A stretch of 64,000 nt of DNA from Beroe forskalii (GCA_011033025.1 WFMF01000008.1:749001-813000), one strand, 5' to 3'. Shown: positions 44,476 through 58,900, numbered from the stretch's first letter. A program made the numbers and translations. The notes: generated by a model not told the origin, from the sequence alone.

Positions 44476-47400
44476 ATGTCTTCCCGGTCAAGCTATACAG
44501 TGCCTCCTAGACACTATGACACCAGTGGGCAGCATTATGGTTACTACAACAATCAACCACCTGCTCCTTCCAGTTCAAGGTTTGTTAACAATACTCCTAT
44601 ACTTGAATTGAATAGAACTCACAAGTCAAAGAAAAACAAATGTGATAAAATGCAACATCAGAATTATTTAATAAAACCCATACTCTCATAGTGTGGTAAT
44701 ATTATGCATATGTGTGCACTTTGCAGATCACTCAAATGGAGTGCTTGATAACTTAAGATAGTAACAATTCCAGTTAATTACTGTTGCGTAGTGTTGTGTT
44801 TACAAGTATTGGTATCTAAAGTTATTGAGGACTCCTTTTCAAGTGATCTGCACACAACATGTGTGATAATAGTATTATTGAAGTGTAATTGGATGAAGTG
44901 TCTCCATGAGGTTCATAACCAAGGATTAATAATCTTTCATTAACCTGATATAACAAGTTGTCTTCAAGTTGTATTTTACAGTATTAGTACCTATGTTGGT
45001 TCAAATCAAAACATTTTCTCCATAGAGTTCTAGATGCCCCTCCATGAGGAGGAAATGTTCAAATCATACAGACACAAATTATTCCAATTCTAAGTCTTGT
45101 GCATAATGGGTAACCTGCATTGTTCCACGTGGATCAAATAAACTGATCAAATGAACAATGCACACAATTGCTTGCCCTTGCTGTTTTGCAGATTTGAACA
45201 GTCCATTTGATCGACATGGAACAATGAAACCACCTAAACCTCCATGATAGTGACTGCAAGCCATACCAAAATGGCAACATTCCCCAACAAAAGCTTCCCC
45301 TACCTAGCCTACCATCGTGCAGGTATAGCTCTGGAGACATGCCCAAGCTACTCGCTGCCTCTTACTACGAATCCTCCCCCGACCCCAACTCCCGTTCACC
45401 TCACTCCACCAGCAATAACAACAACAACGTGCTGTCTAAGAAGGGAAAGAAGAAGAAAAAGAAGAAAGCTAAGCTGACTAGAGAGGAACTCCTTTATCTG
45501 AATGATGAAGAGCTGTTCGTGGCTGAGTCAAGGTAAATAATTAGATCTAGATATACTATATTTTGGTGTGTTACAGGTATTTAGGTATCTTTGAGAATAT
45601 AGATAAGATGTCCCATCTTGAGGGATGATGCAAATGTTTACCTGTCAAGACAAATCCTTGACTTACACCCTCTCTGCATATAGCAAGTAATTAATTATTA
45701 ATTAATCCATCCTCTCCTCTCCTCAGAGCAAAGGAGAAGCGGAAAAAGAAAAAGAAGCACAAAGAATCCGGGCTGTCGTCTGGCGAAGTATCCCCTCCTC
45801 CCGCCCACCACCTCAGAGACGGCTACTCCTCCCCTCCCAGGCTGAGAGAAGGAGGCTTCAGTCCGCCTAGGAAGAAACCTAGAGAGGGGTGCGAGAGAGA
45901 CAACTCCAGGAGGCACTCCCGTTAGTGCCCTCGATATGAACATGCACATATGCATTTTATACATGTGCATGTTTTCCATACACATGCACGTATAATACGT
46001 GCATCTTGTACTGTATGCCGTGGGACATGTGTAATTTGATATGCATCTTGTTTGTAATGTAATCGTCAATGAAATTTAATGGTCAATGAAGTGTAATGGT
46101 AAATGAAAAAGTAAACCCAAATTGTACTAGTTTTCCTCTAAAATCCCCTGCTTCCCCAGAGACGCGGCCCCCTTCCTACCCCCAGAGCCGGAGTCCTGCT
46201 GGCTCCCGGGACGCAGCCCGGTACAAGAAAATAGACATTCCGTCCGCCTACGCAGAGAAACGAGCCTCCCCCTCCCGAGCCAGACACAGATCCAACAGCA
46301 GATCCCCCAACACCATAGAGCTCAATCAGAAGCGCGAAAAGGTGAGATTGACCCAGTAAACTGATTGTTATACTTATTCTCTTCTTGGTTCAGTGAAGTA
46401 AAATTACTAAAAGGCCTAAAAGAGCAGCTTTAAGCCTGATACATCCCTCGGAATGCGCGCTCGGAAAGTTTCCTAAAATAGACCCGACAGGCTCGTGTCT
46501 ACTGTCTACGTAATAAAACAAGAGGCGTATACAATATGCATCGCAACATTACTACCAGAAGGTACAGAGCGAACTTCTGGATCCGTTCCAGAGGTCCATT
46601 TCATAAACTTCATGCACTTCAGATTCGTAAGAAGCTGGCTGCCCTAAACCGGGAAGAAGAGAAAATGGAGGAGCAGAAGAGAGCTAAACAAGCTGCGGAA
46701 GAAGCCAGACAACAGACCCTGGAACATGACAGGAAGAAGCAGAACGAGATGCGGAAAAGGGACGAGGCTGAGAGGAGGAACGCGGCTCTTGCTGCTGCAG
46801 CTGCTACGGAAACTGGTGCGTTACTGCTATTACCTTGAAGTGGAATGGGAGGGGGTTCATTCCGGATCCGAACTTAAGTCAGAAATCCTAATTTTAAGCC
46901 ATAAAGCCATAAGCCCCCTGTGGATATTAAAATGCGAATGGGGTTAAGATTTTGGCGTATAACGGGGTGTTGCCCCCCCCCTAGTAACTAGTTACAACTC
47001 TCCCCCCAACTGATTCCTCGGTAGTCCCCTCGCAACCTCCTAACGGCATCCACCACTCCTCAAACCACGTCAACCACCACCAAACCGGTTTGTTTGCTGT
47101 CGAGTCTATTTTAAGATAAATAAGCAGTTCTTTTGTTTTCTTACCAAGTAACTACTGTAATCCGTTGGACAACCTATTCTTCTTAACATCACGTATTTTA
47201 AAAAATATCCCGCATATTTTAAGGAAACTAGCTGTAACTAACCCGTCCCCCCTGCCAGGAGGCCAGGTGACGTCCTCGCACCCCACCGCTGTTTTCGTGA
47301 GATAGGCTTGAGTAAGAGAACCCACTGCCTGGACATAGAAACCGCTCACACCACAGTGCAAATGCCCTCAGCAAGAGCATAGAATATAGCAACTCCACTC

Positions 47401-48457
47401 TAAGCTCGCTCTCGCAGCTCCTCAGTGAATGGACCACGTCATTGAGGAGACCAAGGGAAATCAGATAAGGTATAGCAGGCAATTCGGGCAACTCCCATCG
47501 TGGTTGATATCGAAAAATGACAAATGGGGTTTTAATTTTTGGGGGTTTATGGGGGTTTATGGGGGCTTAATTTAGTTAAATTTTGCTGTTTTATGACTGA
47601 TTTTGTTCACGATTTTTGGCATTTTACGGAATGGTACCATTTTTTGTTGGCGATTTTCAAGCCTTTTCTGAAATGGTACTAATTTTCATTGAAGATTTTC
47701 GACCTTTTTCTGGAAAATTAAACCCCCATAAACCCCCAAGTGGATATCGAAAAAGGCAAATGGGGGTTAAATTTTTGGGGGTTTATGGGGGTTGCCCCCC
47801 CCCAATACAATAACTCAATAATATTGATATTACAGCCGACTTATATTTTTGATATTGTACATTTTTAACTGTAATTTAAACTGTATCATTTTAGATACTT
47901 GGGCTATTGTAAGGATGTATTGATTGCAGCTGAAAGGTTTGAACCGTGAAATTAAGAAATTAAGAGATCAGAGATTATTGAAGTAGCTTCTGATCTTCTA
48001 TTTTGTGTTTGACTAAAGCTGTTTCTTGCAGCGACTGAAGGAGATTGAGCACACATACCAAAGTATCAGATCAGCAGTGGATGTTTGTAATGAACGACTC
48101 ATTGCGGATGTATCAGATCACACTAAAACTTGTCTGTGGGCACTCAAGGAGAAGCAAGATAACTTCAAACAACTTCTACCCATGATGAAAAACATGCTTA
48201 AAGCAACGGAACTTTTTACGACAGTTTCGGACAGGTATCCGTTGAATTTAAGTTTTACTTGGAAATGTTGAGATGATCGCATAATATGGTAAGATGGTGA
48301 GATCCACAGTTGTGAACCTTCCCCTTATATATTACACAGATATTAATTGATGAACCTCCTGTGGCAGGTATGACTTGGTAGAATTGGGAACATATGTGAT
48401 TGAACGACTACAGTCCCTTAACAGCAAGGTGACACAGACTGTATCGGACAATGAGTG
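44476..48457 (+). CDS. Lys-rich, coiled-coil protein (family not recognised)
   Basis: Exons: 44476-44579, 45323-45532, 45727-45920, 46160-46341, 46623-46815, probably 47259-47296, then 48032-48234 and 48368-48454. Phases match throughout (2, 2, 1, 0, 1, 0, 2). The N-terminus is Ser/Tyr/Pro-rich (MSSRSSYTVPPRHYDTSG). Exons 2-3 carry two Lys runs (KKGKKKKKKKAK, KRKKKKKHK) that look like nuclear-localisation or RNA/DNA-contact segments. Exon 4 is Ser/Arg/Pro-rich. Exon 5 is a charged coiled coil (REEEKMEEQKRAKQAAEEA). Exons 7-8 are a helical C-terminus (LKEIEHTYQSIRSAVDVC, YDLVELGTYVIERLQSL). The last exon either splices at GTGAGT or ends at the overlapping TGA after SDNE. I do not recognise the family; nuclear location is inferred only from composition. 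Confidence 0.7.
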
Positions 48458-48458
48458 A

Positions 48459-49770
48459 GTTAAGGGTTAATAGTTTTTTAGGTTCATTAAATATTAATGT
48501 TTTCCCCAGAGCAAATTTTAATTTGATTAAGTATTTATTCTAATATACCTATTTGTATGATGTCCTTCAAATTAAAAAAATTAAAAAGTTACATGGGTAG
48601 GTCAAAATTACAAGAGGTAGGTACAAAATTACATATAAATTTTAAATTCAGATTAATGATGGTTGGGCGAGTCCTGTAATTTAAATAGACCACACCCGTC
48701 TTCCCTACCCCATACAGAAAGAAAGTGTAACAGAAATTGCGGCTATATGTTTATGTTTGAAATTGCTCGTTAGAATATAGATCCTTCATATTATGTTAAT
48801 GAAATAAAAAATAATTGACGTTGCTAGGATTTGCAAAATTTTAAATAATTAACTATTATTCAATATTTCCTCAAAAATTCACACATTATAAGGCTACGTA
48901 TTTATATTTAGTAATTTGTAATTGCACGCCCGTGAAAATTTAGTAATATCTGTGCCATTGAAACGATGGGATTCACTAGAATTCGCCAGATGTAACATAT
49001 TTGCTAATGTACCAGAACATTTATTAAGAATCTGTGGCAGTGTTAACATATAGAATTTAAAATCCAAATTCAGATGGTTTGACCGATTAAAGGATTTAGA
49101 ATTACGTTATTACGCGCGAGTTGGAGTTTGCACGTGCATCCGGACCATCATTGTCCACGCATTCGCGCGTTAAATTGCCACATAGGAGAGGGAAATTAAG
49201 TGTGCCTACATACGGGATCACCGAAAACAAGAAATGCCGGCAGGCAATTTTGGTTAATTCTTTCTTCTCCAGAAGAAGGAGAATCAAAGGCATATTGATT
49301 GGCTGAACTCTCAACTTTTCCTCATTAGATAAGTCCTAGTGTGGAGGCATCGCAGACATAAGCTTTAATAATTATTACTTAAAATTCAAAAACACGTTAG
49401 ATATCCATTTTAATCCTCGACTCTCGCCCCTAATCACTCAGGTCCCGTTTACCATACGGTTATCCCTTTTGGAGAAAATTTTGGGGCGGGCGACTTTTTC
49501 GGGCGGTGAGGGGTGAAACCCCCGGGCCCCTTGTGTTTCATACCCACCGAATACGGCCCGGTAAGGGGGGTGATAGATTAGACTTTTGGGGGTCCCAAAA
49601 TTTTGGGGTTTGAATTTCTGGCATCTTTTTTACCCCCCCCTATTGAGTAACGGTCTTTCCCGTCCCCCCCAAACTGTTTCCCTCCCGGGGAACACTGATT
49701 ACGGGCCCGGGGATGATTCCCGGGGAGAACTGACCCCGGGCCTGGAACCGATTCAGGGCCGGGAACACTG
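48459..49770. other. Non-coding stretch
   Basis: No gene is recognised. From 49440 the sequence is rich in G- and C-runs (for example near 49500-49700), leading into the 22-bp minisatellite. Confidence 0.4.
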
Positions 49771-49779
49771 ATTCACTCC

Positions 49780-50205
49780 CAGCCTGATTACTGGCCTGGG
49801 ACCTGTTCCGGCCAAACCACTACACGGCCGGAACCTGTTTCCCTGGCCAACACTGATTCATACCGGGCCAGGGAGACACTGATTCACTGGCCTGAGGCAC
49901 TGACCACTGGCCTGATATCACTGATTCACTGGCCTGAGACACTGATTCACTGGGCCTGGAGACACTGATTCACTGGCCTGGAGATACTGATTCACTGGCC
50001 TGGAGACACCGATTCACTGGCCAGGAGACACTGATTCACTGGCCTGTGACACCGATTCACTGGCCTGGAGACACTGATTCACTGGCCTGGAGACACTGAT
50101 TCACTGGCCTGGAGACACTGATTCACTGGCCTGGAGACACTGATTCACTGGCCTGGAGACACTGATTCACTGGCCTGAGACACTGTTTCACTGGCATGAA
50201 GACAC
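49780..50205. repeat. 22-bp minisatellite (GGCCTGGAGACACTGATTCA)
   Basis: About 15 direct copies of a 22-bp unit, CACTGGCCTGGAGACACTGATT in rotation, are nearly perfect at 50050-50170 and decay toward the left edge. There are no unique spacers, so it is not a CRISPR array. Confidence 0.9.
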
Positions 50206-50884
50206 TGGACCTCTCTCAGGTCTAAACCGCCCGCTATGCAAGACTTGGAATGTCCCCCTATCATATGTCACGATTGAAATCGATCCTTCGATTTTTCCCT
50301 CCCCAATCGACTTTTTGTTTTATCAAAAGTAATTGAAGAGGGTTAGCAGAGATCGTGGTTTGGGACTCTCTGAGTAAGTTAAAATTTGCACTTCCCCAAA
50401 AATTTTTGGATCATGCCTGATAAAAGTATGAATGCAATTTTAGTTATTATTATAATTAATCCTTCTCGGAATTATTACGGAGTGATTTCTAAATATGTAA
50501 TTATCCTGCATAATCGTAACTTTTATTAATAATGGCTCAGATTATAACCTGCAATTAACACTTAATATCATTCCTCATATAATGTAATCATACTGAACTT
50601 GCATTTTACTCCTGTATTTTTGCAACAATTGCTCGGTTTTATCTCAAATAATCTTCTGATAATGACAGACCTAATGTACTCACGTATTACATTCTACAGT
50701 GCACTTACATTTTACAAAGCACATTTTGATGCACTACCCAGTATGTATCAATGTGTCCTGTGACTTGCTATGTGTAGCAATGTAATGTTACGAATACCAA
50801 TGTAATGTTACGAATAGCAATGTAATGTTACGAATAGCAATGTAATGTTACGAATACCAATTGATGAGAAGATTCAGAAAATAC

Positions 50885-52160
50885 CGTGTACGGATTGTAC
50901 CTATTGTATTGTTCAGTGTATACTGTGTATTGTATACTGCATCCTGTATACTTGTATACAATATCTGCGCATCCTGTATTGCATCCGTAATACTGTATAC
51001 AATATCTGCGTGTACAACAGGCACAATGTATACTGCATCCTGTATACTTGTATACAATATCTGCGTGTACAACAGGCAATAATGTATACTGCATCCTGTA
51101 TACTTGTATACAATATCTATCTGCGTGTACAACAGGCACAATGTATACTGCATCCTGTATACTTGTATACAATATCTGCGTGTACAACAGGCACTGTATT
51201 CTTGTATACAATATATCTGTACATCGTGTACAACAGGCACAATGTATATTGCGTGTACAACAGCAGGCACAATGTATACTGCATCCTGTATACTTGTATA
51301 CAATATCTGCGTGTACAACAGGCACAATGTATTGCATCCTGTATACTTGTATACAATATCTGCGTGTACAACAGGCTGTACTTGTATACACAATGTATAT
51401 TGCATCCTGTATACTTGTATACAATATCTGCGTGTACAACAGGCACAATGTATACTGCATCCTGTATACTTGTATACAATATCTGCGTGTACAACAGGCA
51501 CAATGTATATTGCATCCTGTATACTTGTATACAATATCTGCGTGTACAACAGGCACAATGTATACTGCATCCTGTATACTTGTATACAATATCTGCGTGT
51601 ACAACAGGCACAATGTATACTGCATCCTGTATACTTGTATACTGCAATACAATATCTGTGTACAACAGGCACAATGTGTACTTGTATACTGCATCCTGTG
51701 CTATACTTGTATACAATATCTGCGTGTGCCAGCAGGCACAATGTATACTGCATCCTGTATTCTTGTATACAATATCTGCGTGTACAACAGGCACAATGTA
51801 TACTGCATCCTGTATACTTGTATACAATATCTGCGTGTACAACAGGCACAATGTATACTGCATCCTGTATACTTGTATACAATATCTGCGTGTACAGCAG
51901 GCACAATGTATATTGCATCCTGTATACTTGTATACTTGTATAATACCGTGTACGGATTGTACCTATTGTATTGTTCAGTGTATGCTGTGTATTGTATATT
52001 GCATCCTGTATACTTGTATACAATATCTGCGTGTACAACAGGCACAATGTATACTGCATCCTGTGTACTCGTATACAATATCTGCGTGTACAACAGGCAC
52101 AATGTATACTGCATCCTGTATTCTTGTATACAATATCTGCGTGTACAACAGGCACAATGG
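50885..52160. repeat. 55-bp minisatellite with open frames on both strands
   Basis: About 20 units of 55 bp, containing TGCATCCTGTATACTTGTAT and CTGCGTGTACAACAGGCAC, run from about 50941 to 52160. A non-repeat lead (ACCGTGTACGGATTGTACCT) occurs at 50883 and again at about 51945, so the array was duplicated as a block. The unit lacks stops in its three frames on both strands, and a 55-bp period cycles the frames. Long frames therefore exist, for example 50845-52182 plus and 50848-52179 minus. These are not credible genes. Confidence 0.9.
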
Positions 52161-52179
52161 ACGTATGGAGTCCACACAA

Positions 52180-52856
52180 TAGGTACTGCTGATCTTAATA
52201 AGTGTATAAGAACAATACGGGCCTGTTGTATCAAAGAACCAACGGAATGTTACACGGCATATGATTGGATGGTATCCATCTCTGCTGTATCGTTGAGTTG
52301 TACTTTGGATAGGTTCAAGGAAGAGGGACCAAGTGAAAAGCCAGAATAAAGGATGATCATAAAACTAAAGGGAAAGCCATGGTACTACAAATGTAATTGG
52401 GTTAACATCGGGATAATATCAATCGTATAAAGATCTAACATTCCCCCTGCGCGGCTTTTTAAAGTTTAAAAACCTAGCGCAAAATGATAACAATAAACTT
52501 TACATATACGCGCGCGCAAAATTGCTAGTAGATTTAGCACTTAAATAAAATTCGAAAAATCGAATAGAAAATTCGTTCAAATTCACGGTAAAACTTGCGA
52601 TTCAAACGTTAAAAAATTGTCTTTAAAACACACATGAATAAATAGATATCTTTTAACAGAAAACCCCACATACATATTAATAAATAACACTCAATTCTTT
52701 GTGAATAATACGGTAAAATACGAGATAAATCGGTGATTTAAAATACGAATTTCGATGATTTCATCAAAATGAAAAGTTTGTGATTATAAAAACTTGAGTC
52801 TTGCTCAATTTAATTTACGTCTTACATTGAAATTACAAATTACACGTGGGATGCTA
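52180..52856. other. Probable 3' flank or LTR of the gypsy-type element
   Basis: Directly downstream (minus strand) of the pol stop is a purine tract (GCTTGGGGGATAG), as expected for the polypurine tract before a 3' LTR. I could not fix the LTR ends, because the paired 5' LTR is not in the window. Confidence 0.35.
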
Positions 52857-55004
52857 CTATCCCCCAAGCTTTTTGTAGCTCAACCGGTCAGGTTCCTTAA
52901 CTGTACGTTTGGGACGCTCACTAACTAGTGTGCTAGGTTGATAACAAGCTGAACTTTCAGCTGGTGTTTGATTATTAGGTACAAGTCCCAAACTATCATT
53001 ATCATTAAGGCGTGCATTATGGTCGGGCTCACTGTTACTTGGAATATTACGGGATAGGCATGCATTATGCTTGTGCTCAACGGGTTTTCTCGGTTCACCA
53101 CCATCAAGTACAACCTCCCTAGACTCCTTAGCAGGTACCTCAGGTTGCTCTGGTGTAGTGGGTCGAGACACTACGTGATCCACATGCTTCCTTAGCATCA
53201 GTTGATCCTCTGACTCAATGCCCAAGACCTTCGATCCCTCGGTGCTTCTGACAACACCTTTAACCCACTTCTGGTTGTGTACATCTCGGAAGTACACCTG
53301 ATCTCCGACTTCGAAAGTCCGTGATCCTTTCTGCTCCGCTTTGACGAACTGATCCATGACCTTGGTCTGATGCTTCGTGTTGCTGGATAAAGGATTCAAC
53401 AGGCTCAATGTTGTCCTGGATCTCCTACCGAACATGAGTACTGAGGGCTCATATCCAGTGGTAGAATGAGGCGTGTTCCTGTACTGGAATAACCAACTTG
53501 ATACACTGTGATCGATGTCTTTGCTTGTGGCACTCATCTTCTTCATAGCTTGTTTGAACTTACCCACCATGACTTCTGCTTGTCCGTTGGATGATGGGTG
53601 GTATGCTGGTATGGGTATGTACCGGATTCCATTCCTTTCCAGAAACGCCTTGAATTCGTGTGAACGAGACAACTGTGGTCCATTGTCACTCACTAAAACT
53701 CGAGGTAACCCAAAGCGTCCGAATATCTCTCGTAACTTCTTGATCAAGTTTGTCGCAGTTGTATTCTGTTTCATATTCTCCACTTCAAGCCACTTAGAAT
53801 ATGCGCAGACCACTATCAACCACATACAACCTGCGAACGGCCCAGCAAAATCAAGATGAATCCGGTCCCATGGGTGCTCTGGAACACCCCACGGATGTGG
53901 CAATGATCCTTTGGGATATGGCTGACTGAGTTGGCATGATGAGCAATGTTTAGCCACACTCTCGATGTCGCTATCTAGCCCTGGCCACCACACGTATCTC
54001 CTTGCCATGTTCTTCATCGAACTGCTCCCCATGTGCGTGCTATGTAACAGACTCAGCACGTCGCTTCTCATCCTCTCAGGGATGATTACACGGTTTCCCC
54101 ACATCAAACACCCAGAGTCCACAGTTAACTCTTCTCTTCTACTGAGATATGGGGAAAGCTTGTCTTTATCAGATGATTCACCCAGCTCTGCCTTATTCTT
54201 AACAGTAGCCGGTCTTTGACAATTCGCCTTCTCGGCGACTACACTCTTACCTTTGGATGATTCACCCGACTCTGCCTCATTCCTGACAGTAGCCGGTCTT
54301 TGACACTTCGCCTTCTTGGCGATTGATGATCTTTCCAATCCACCTTCCTGAACAAGGTACATGACCTTTGATATGACAGGGTCTGTTCTCGACAGTTTAG
54401 CTATCAAAACACTGTTTAGCAGCGGTTTATCCTCACCGATGTATGTAGCGAACACTGGACACTCACATTCGCTTACACTGCCACAGTCCAACAACTCACA
54501 GGACTCCTCCTTGACACTGTGTGGCAGTGGAAAACGGGAACATACATCTGCGTTGGCATGCTTACTGGTCGGTCTGTAAGCTATGGTGTAATTGTAACAA
54601 CTGAGAATCAACGCCCACCGCTGTAAACGACTGATGACCATTTCAGGAACTCCCTTGTGAGGGTTGAAGATGTGATGAAGTGGTTCGTTGTCAGTAACCA
54701 GATGAAATGGTCTAGCGAAGATGTACTTGTGAAATCTCTTCAGACCCCAGATGATAGCTAGTGCTTCCCTGTCTAACTGCGAATACCGTCTTTCAGTCTC
54801 TGTTAGGGTTCTACTGATGAACTCTATGGGTCTTTCTTCACCGTCAGGACACATGTGAGACAGAACTCCTCCCAACCCAACAGAACTTGCGTCGCAATCA
54901 ATCTTCAACGGCCAATCAGGGTTGTAGAACGTCAAGATCTGACCAGACGTCAGCATCCTTTTCAGCTCATTGAAGGCATGTTTCTCCTTCTTTCCAAACA
55001 CCCA
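52857..55004 (-). mobile_element. Ty3/gypsy pol fragment: RT end, RNase H, integrase
   Basis: This intact 714-codon frame begins within the RT/RNase H connection (FGKKEKHAFNELKRML). It has RNase H (KIDCDASSVGLGGVL, LDREALAIIWGL, TDNEPL), the integrase H2C2 zinc finger (His320, His323, Cys353, Cys356), and the catalytic Asp384, Asp439 (VSDNGPQ) and Glu476 (NGQAE) with D-D-35-E-like spacing. A GPY/F-like C-terminus follows. A tandem 28-residue duplication (CQRPATVRNEAESGESS and CQRPATVKNKAELGESS) lies in the spacer before the integrase. The upstream RT and gag are cut off by insertion of the LINE at 55005 and would lie beyond 64000. The intact frame suggests a young element. Confidence 0.9.
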
Positions 55005-55917
55005 CTAGAGAAACAACGTTTAAGAGAAACAACGTTTAATAGAGAAACAACGTTTAATAAATTTTTCGGCACTTTACAATCAAATCATATCAAATATATT
55101 TATAAATATTAATAATAGGCTACCCTTCAGTGTAAAGATTTGCTTCACAAGATTACATTTTCACGTTCAGAAATGTCACATGTGCAGTTGGTGTGCCCGA
55201 ATCAGCTCGTTTTACAACAGACTGTTTTTGATATTAGTTTCAGGCGCCAAGTAGGTATACCGCAATGGGTACACTATGCAGGAAGCCAGTTAAGTCAGCA
55301 CAATACCCACTGCCAGCATATGGGCCGACGGACATTCCCTGTCTTTTAACTTGGAAAATGACCATTCCAAATGCAAACAGCAGTTACCATACCAACTCAG
55401 ACCGACTTCCACATTCCTAGCGAAGAATTATGTGTTTATGTTTTGAGTAGTAAAGTTTCTATAGAAAATATTATCTTCAGATAATTCATTTATCAATCTG
55501 TCTGAAGGGCACATCCAACCGTATTAGTATTCTAAAACCTATTGATAGTCTGTTGGTTTATCAAATGGGCGCCTTAGGCAATCTAATAAATTAAAGTGAA
55601 ATGGAAAAATTTTATTAAATAAATCACATCGAAGGTATATAGCATTAAAAAAATAAAAGATAATAAATTAAAAATTCATACTTTGATCTACAATGTAGAA
55701 CAACAATAAAAACCTGGTAAAAGAGCCTTTCAGTCACTATCTGTCCTAAATACCTAAATACCTGAACTCTGAGACACCTACCTGTCATCTAAGGCCTAAA
55801 CTACCTTCCTTTCACCGAGGAGACCTGGCTTTCTGAAACTACAAGACTTTCAGAAGAAATATCAGAATTAGAGTAAATTTTTGGTATTACGAGAGAGTTG
55901 CAATTCAAAATACGATT

Positions 55918-58900
55918 TCACCATGTTATTTCACACCCACTTTTTTGTTCACTGAGGAGCGTGTTTTTGATTCTAGATTTGATAGCTGATACAGATGCAG
56001 ATAGGTCAGAGTTTTTTGTTGAACCGGGTACCACAATCCCACTAACATTTGCAATACATTTTTCAAACATGGATCTAGTATACTGGTTCCAAAGTTTGGA
56101 AGCACTGAACACAAAGCTCTGCAATCCAATTTCAAGTGTTACGTTAGGGAGTAATAAGGATATTTTATTGTTCTGGTTGCTGAGTTTAAATAATTCATAG
56201 AGTGCTAAAGGACATTTGTATTTAAGTATGTTGAAAGTTTCAATTAGGGTAGAGTACTTATACAAATTCCTCAGATTCAAAAACCCATTTTTGTTGAATA
56301 ATGGTTTTGTATGTTCGAGCACAAAATTCTTGGGAGCTGTGTGTTCAGTAAAAGTTCTCGCTCTAGCACACGTCCTATAGTATTCAGGGTGGTCAAAAGT
56401 CAACTCAGTTCCAAATAGGAGGCGTACACATCTTTTCTGTATAGAGAATATTTTTGCAAGTTTATAATCAGATACTCCACCCCATACCGAGATACAGTAT
56501 GTAACATGAGGTAAGAAGAGAGAATTATATAATTTAAGATATTCCTTTGAAGGAATAAATTTTTTGACTCTTTTAATCATAACAATACTTAGTTTCAGTT
56601 TCTGGTGTAAGTAATCAATATGATCATCCCATTTTAATTTTTCGTCAATAACAACTCCAAGGAACTTGACTTTTGATACCTGCTTCAGTTTTTTGTTGCA
56701 TAGCTTCAAAGAGAATAATCTATCATATGTACGATCCGTTCTAGCACAGACTAGTCTTTCTTTGTTGAGTATGCATGCCTAAAATGCATGAAACAGCTTT
56801 TTTCAACATTAATATGGAGCTGATTGGCGTACATATAATCATAGATAGCATCCAGAACTTGTTGTGCTTTTCTTATACGCTTCAGCTTCAGAATCAGCAG
56901 AGACAAAAATATTCGTGTCATCAGCATACAATACAAATTTTCCTGTGTTTGACACTGTCACAATGTCATTCACATATATCAAAACAACAAAGGTCCTAAA
57001 ACGGACCCTTGTGGCACGCCATACTCAATATTGCTTTCCTCAGAATTTTCTGATTGAAACTTTGTAGATTGTACTCTTCCAGAAAGATAGCTTTTGATCA
57101 GTTTAAGACTGATACCTCTTATTCCATAGAAATTCAACTTGTAAATTAGCTTTTCATGAGAAATTGTATCAAATGCTTTGCTAAGGTCTATAAATATACC
57201 AATTACATGTCTTTTCTTCTCTATTTCGTTTATAATTTGTTTCACAGAAAAATTTACAGCATGGCTTGTCGAATGGTTTTTTCGGAAACCATACTGATTT
57301 TCGTATATTGTATTGTTTGCTGAGAAAAAGCTATACAAACGGTTATAGATAAGTTTCTCCAGAATTTTCCCAAAGAGTGGTAGGGTAGAAACAGGTCGAT
57401 AATTATCAAGATACCTTGAGTCTCCTTTTTTAAACACTGGAGTCACAGATGCTCTCTTAAGGATGTTTGGGAAAATTCCGTGAGTAATAAAGTAATTAAA
57501 GAATCCATACAAAGGGTCCAATAGAGTAGCAAGAGATTTTTTCAAGAGTGCAATCGGGATGTCACTGGCTTTACCAGTTTCAAGCCCCCTAACTATATCA
57601 GAGATCTCGTCTTTTGTACAAGGGGACATGAAAAAGCTGTTACATGATCTTTTCTTAGGGTCTAAAAATTTGGAGAATCTATCGCCTGGTTCACTTGGAC
57701 TATTTGGTAGTGTTGAAGAGTATACTTTTGTATTAAGGTTTCTAGCAATAGAAGAGAAGAAAATATTGAACTCTTTTGCAATTTCTCTTCTATCTTGAAC
57801 TACTTGACCATTTATTATGAATGATGCCTTTATATTAGTTTTTGATTTTCCTCGAAGATCATTTATCAGTTGCCACGTTTTTTTCATGTTACCTTGTACA
57901 TTTTCAAATTTCTTATAATAATAATTTCTCTTGGCTACCTTGATTAACTTCCTTAGCTCAAATCTAAAGCCTTTGTAACGCAGATAAAGTTCTTCATCGC
58001 CCAATTTATTTTCATCGTTGCATGACTTTTTCCATTGTTCATAGAAGTAGACCTTGCGTTTTACTGATGCTATGATTCCATTTGTAATCCATGGATTAAA
58101 AAGCTTATTCCGTTTAGATTTCGAATATAAATTTTCATCAACTAGAAATATATCATTAATTTTCCCCTGTAGGAATGATACGAAACCATTAAAATTATGT
58201 TCATGATAATCATAGTTTGGACTTTGACTTGATAGTCTTGTTTCTATGTCTGAGATGAATTGCGCAATATTAGTCTCAGACAGATCATATTTAGGGCATC
58301 TCTTCTCAGGGTTTGCATTACTGTGTGAGCTACATTCAAAAATATTGAAGACTGGAAAATGGTGTGATACTCTAGATTTGAGGACACCAGATAGTAACAA
58401 CTTACCTGTTGAATTTATCAATACATTATCAATGAGGGAAGCTTTACAGCCTGGCTTTTCGTGAGTTGCAATGGAAATAGTTGGTATTAAGTTTTTTTCA
58501 TAAACAAGTTGTTCAAACTCATCACTCCCTCTAGAAAGTAGGTCAATGTTAAAATCACCTGAAATGTGCACATTTTCACTGGGCAGTTCCCTGAGAAGAT
58601 CATCAAATTCCTTGTAAAATTTTTGTTCATTGCCACTTGGTGGTCTATAAACAGTTCCAATAATTTGTGGAGTATCAGTACTAGTTACTTCTATGAACAA
58701 GGATTCGAAATTTTCAGTGCAGTTGCAAAATTTTTCAATCCTGTTAAACTGAAATCCATTATCAACATAAATTCCCAAGCCACTACCTTTAGATTTGTTG
58801 GCAATTTTTGAGTTGTACTCAGACTCATAACCGGGGATGTTGTATAGGCCCTTATTTGCTTCATCGCAGTTAGTTTCAGCTAATGCTATTGCAGAAAACT

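Noticed and set aside
45698-46069. Minus-strand 123-codon frame
   Set aside because: It is antisense to the Lys-rich gene exon at 45727-45920, whose plus-strand phases match its neighbours.
47520-47820. Possible TIR element from repeated GGGGGTTTATGGGGG and GATATCGAAAAA strings
   Set aside because: The strings occur as a mixture of direct and inverted copies and I could not define matching ends or a target duplication.
49780-50205. CRISPR-like array of 22-bp repeats
   Set aside because: The units are contiguous with no unique spacers, and the genome is animal. It is a minisatellite.
50845-52182. Open frames of about 445 codons on both strands as a Tyr/Cys-rich repeat protein gene
   Set aside because: The frames come from a 55-bp minisatellite that lacks stops in every frame. 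Both strands are open equally and no start context or splice structure supports a gene.
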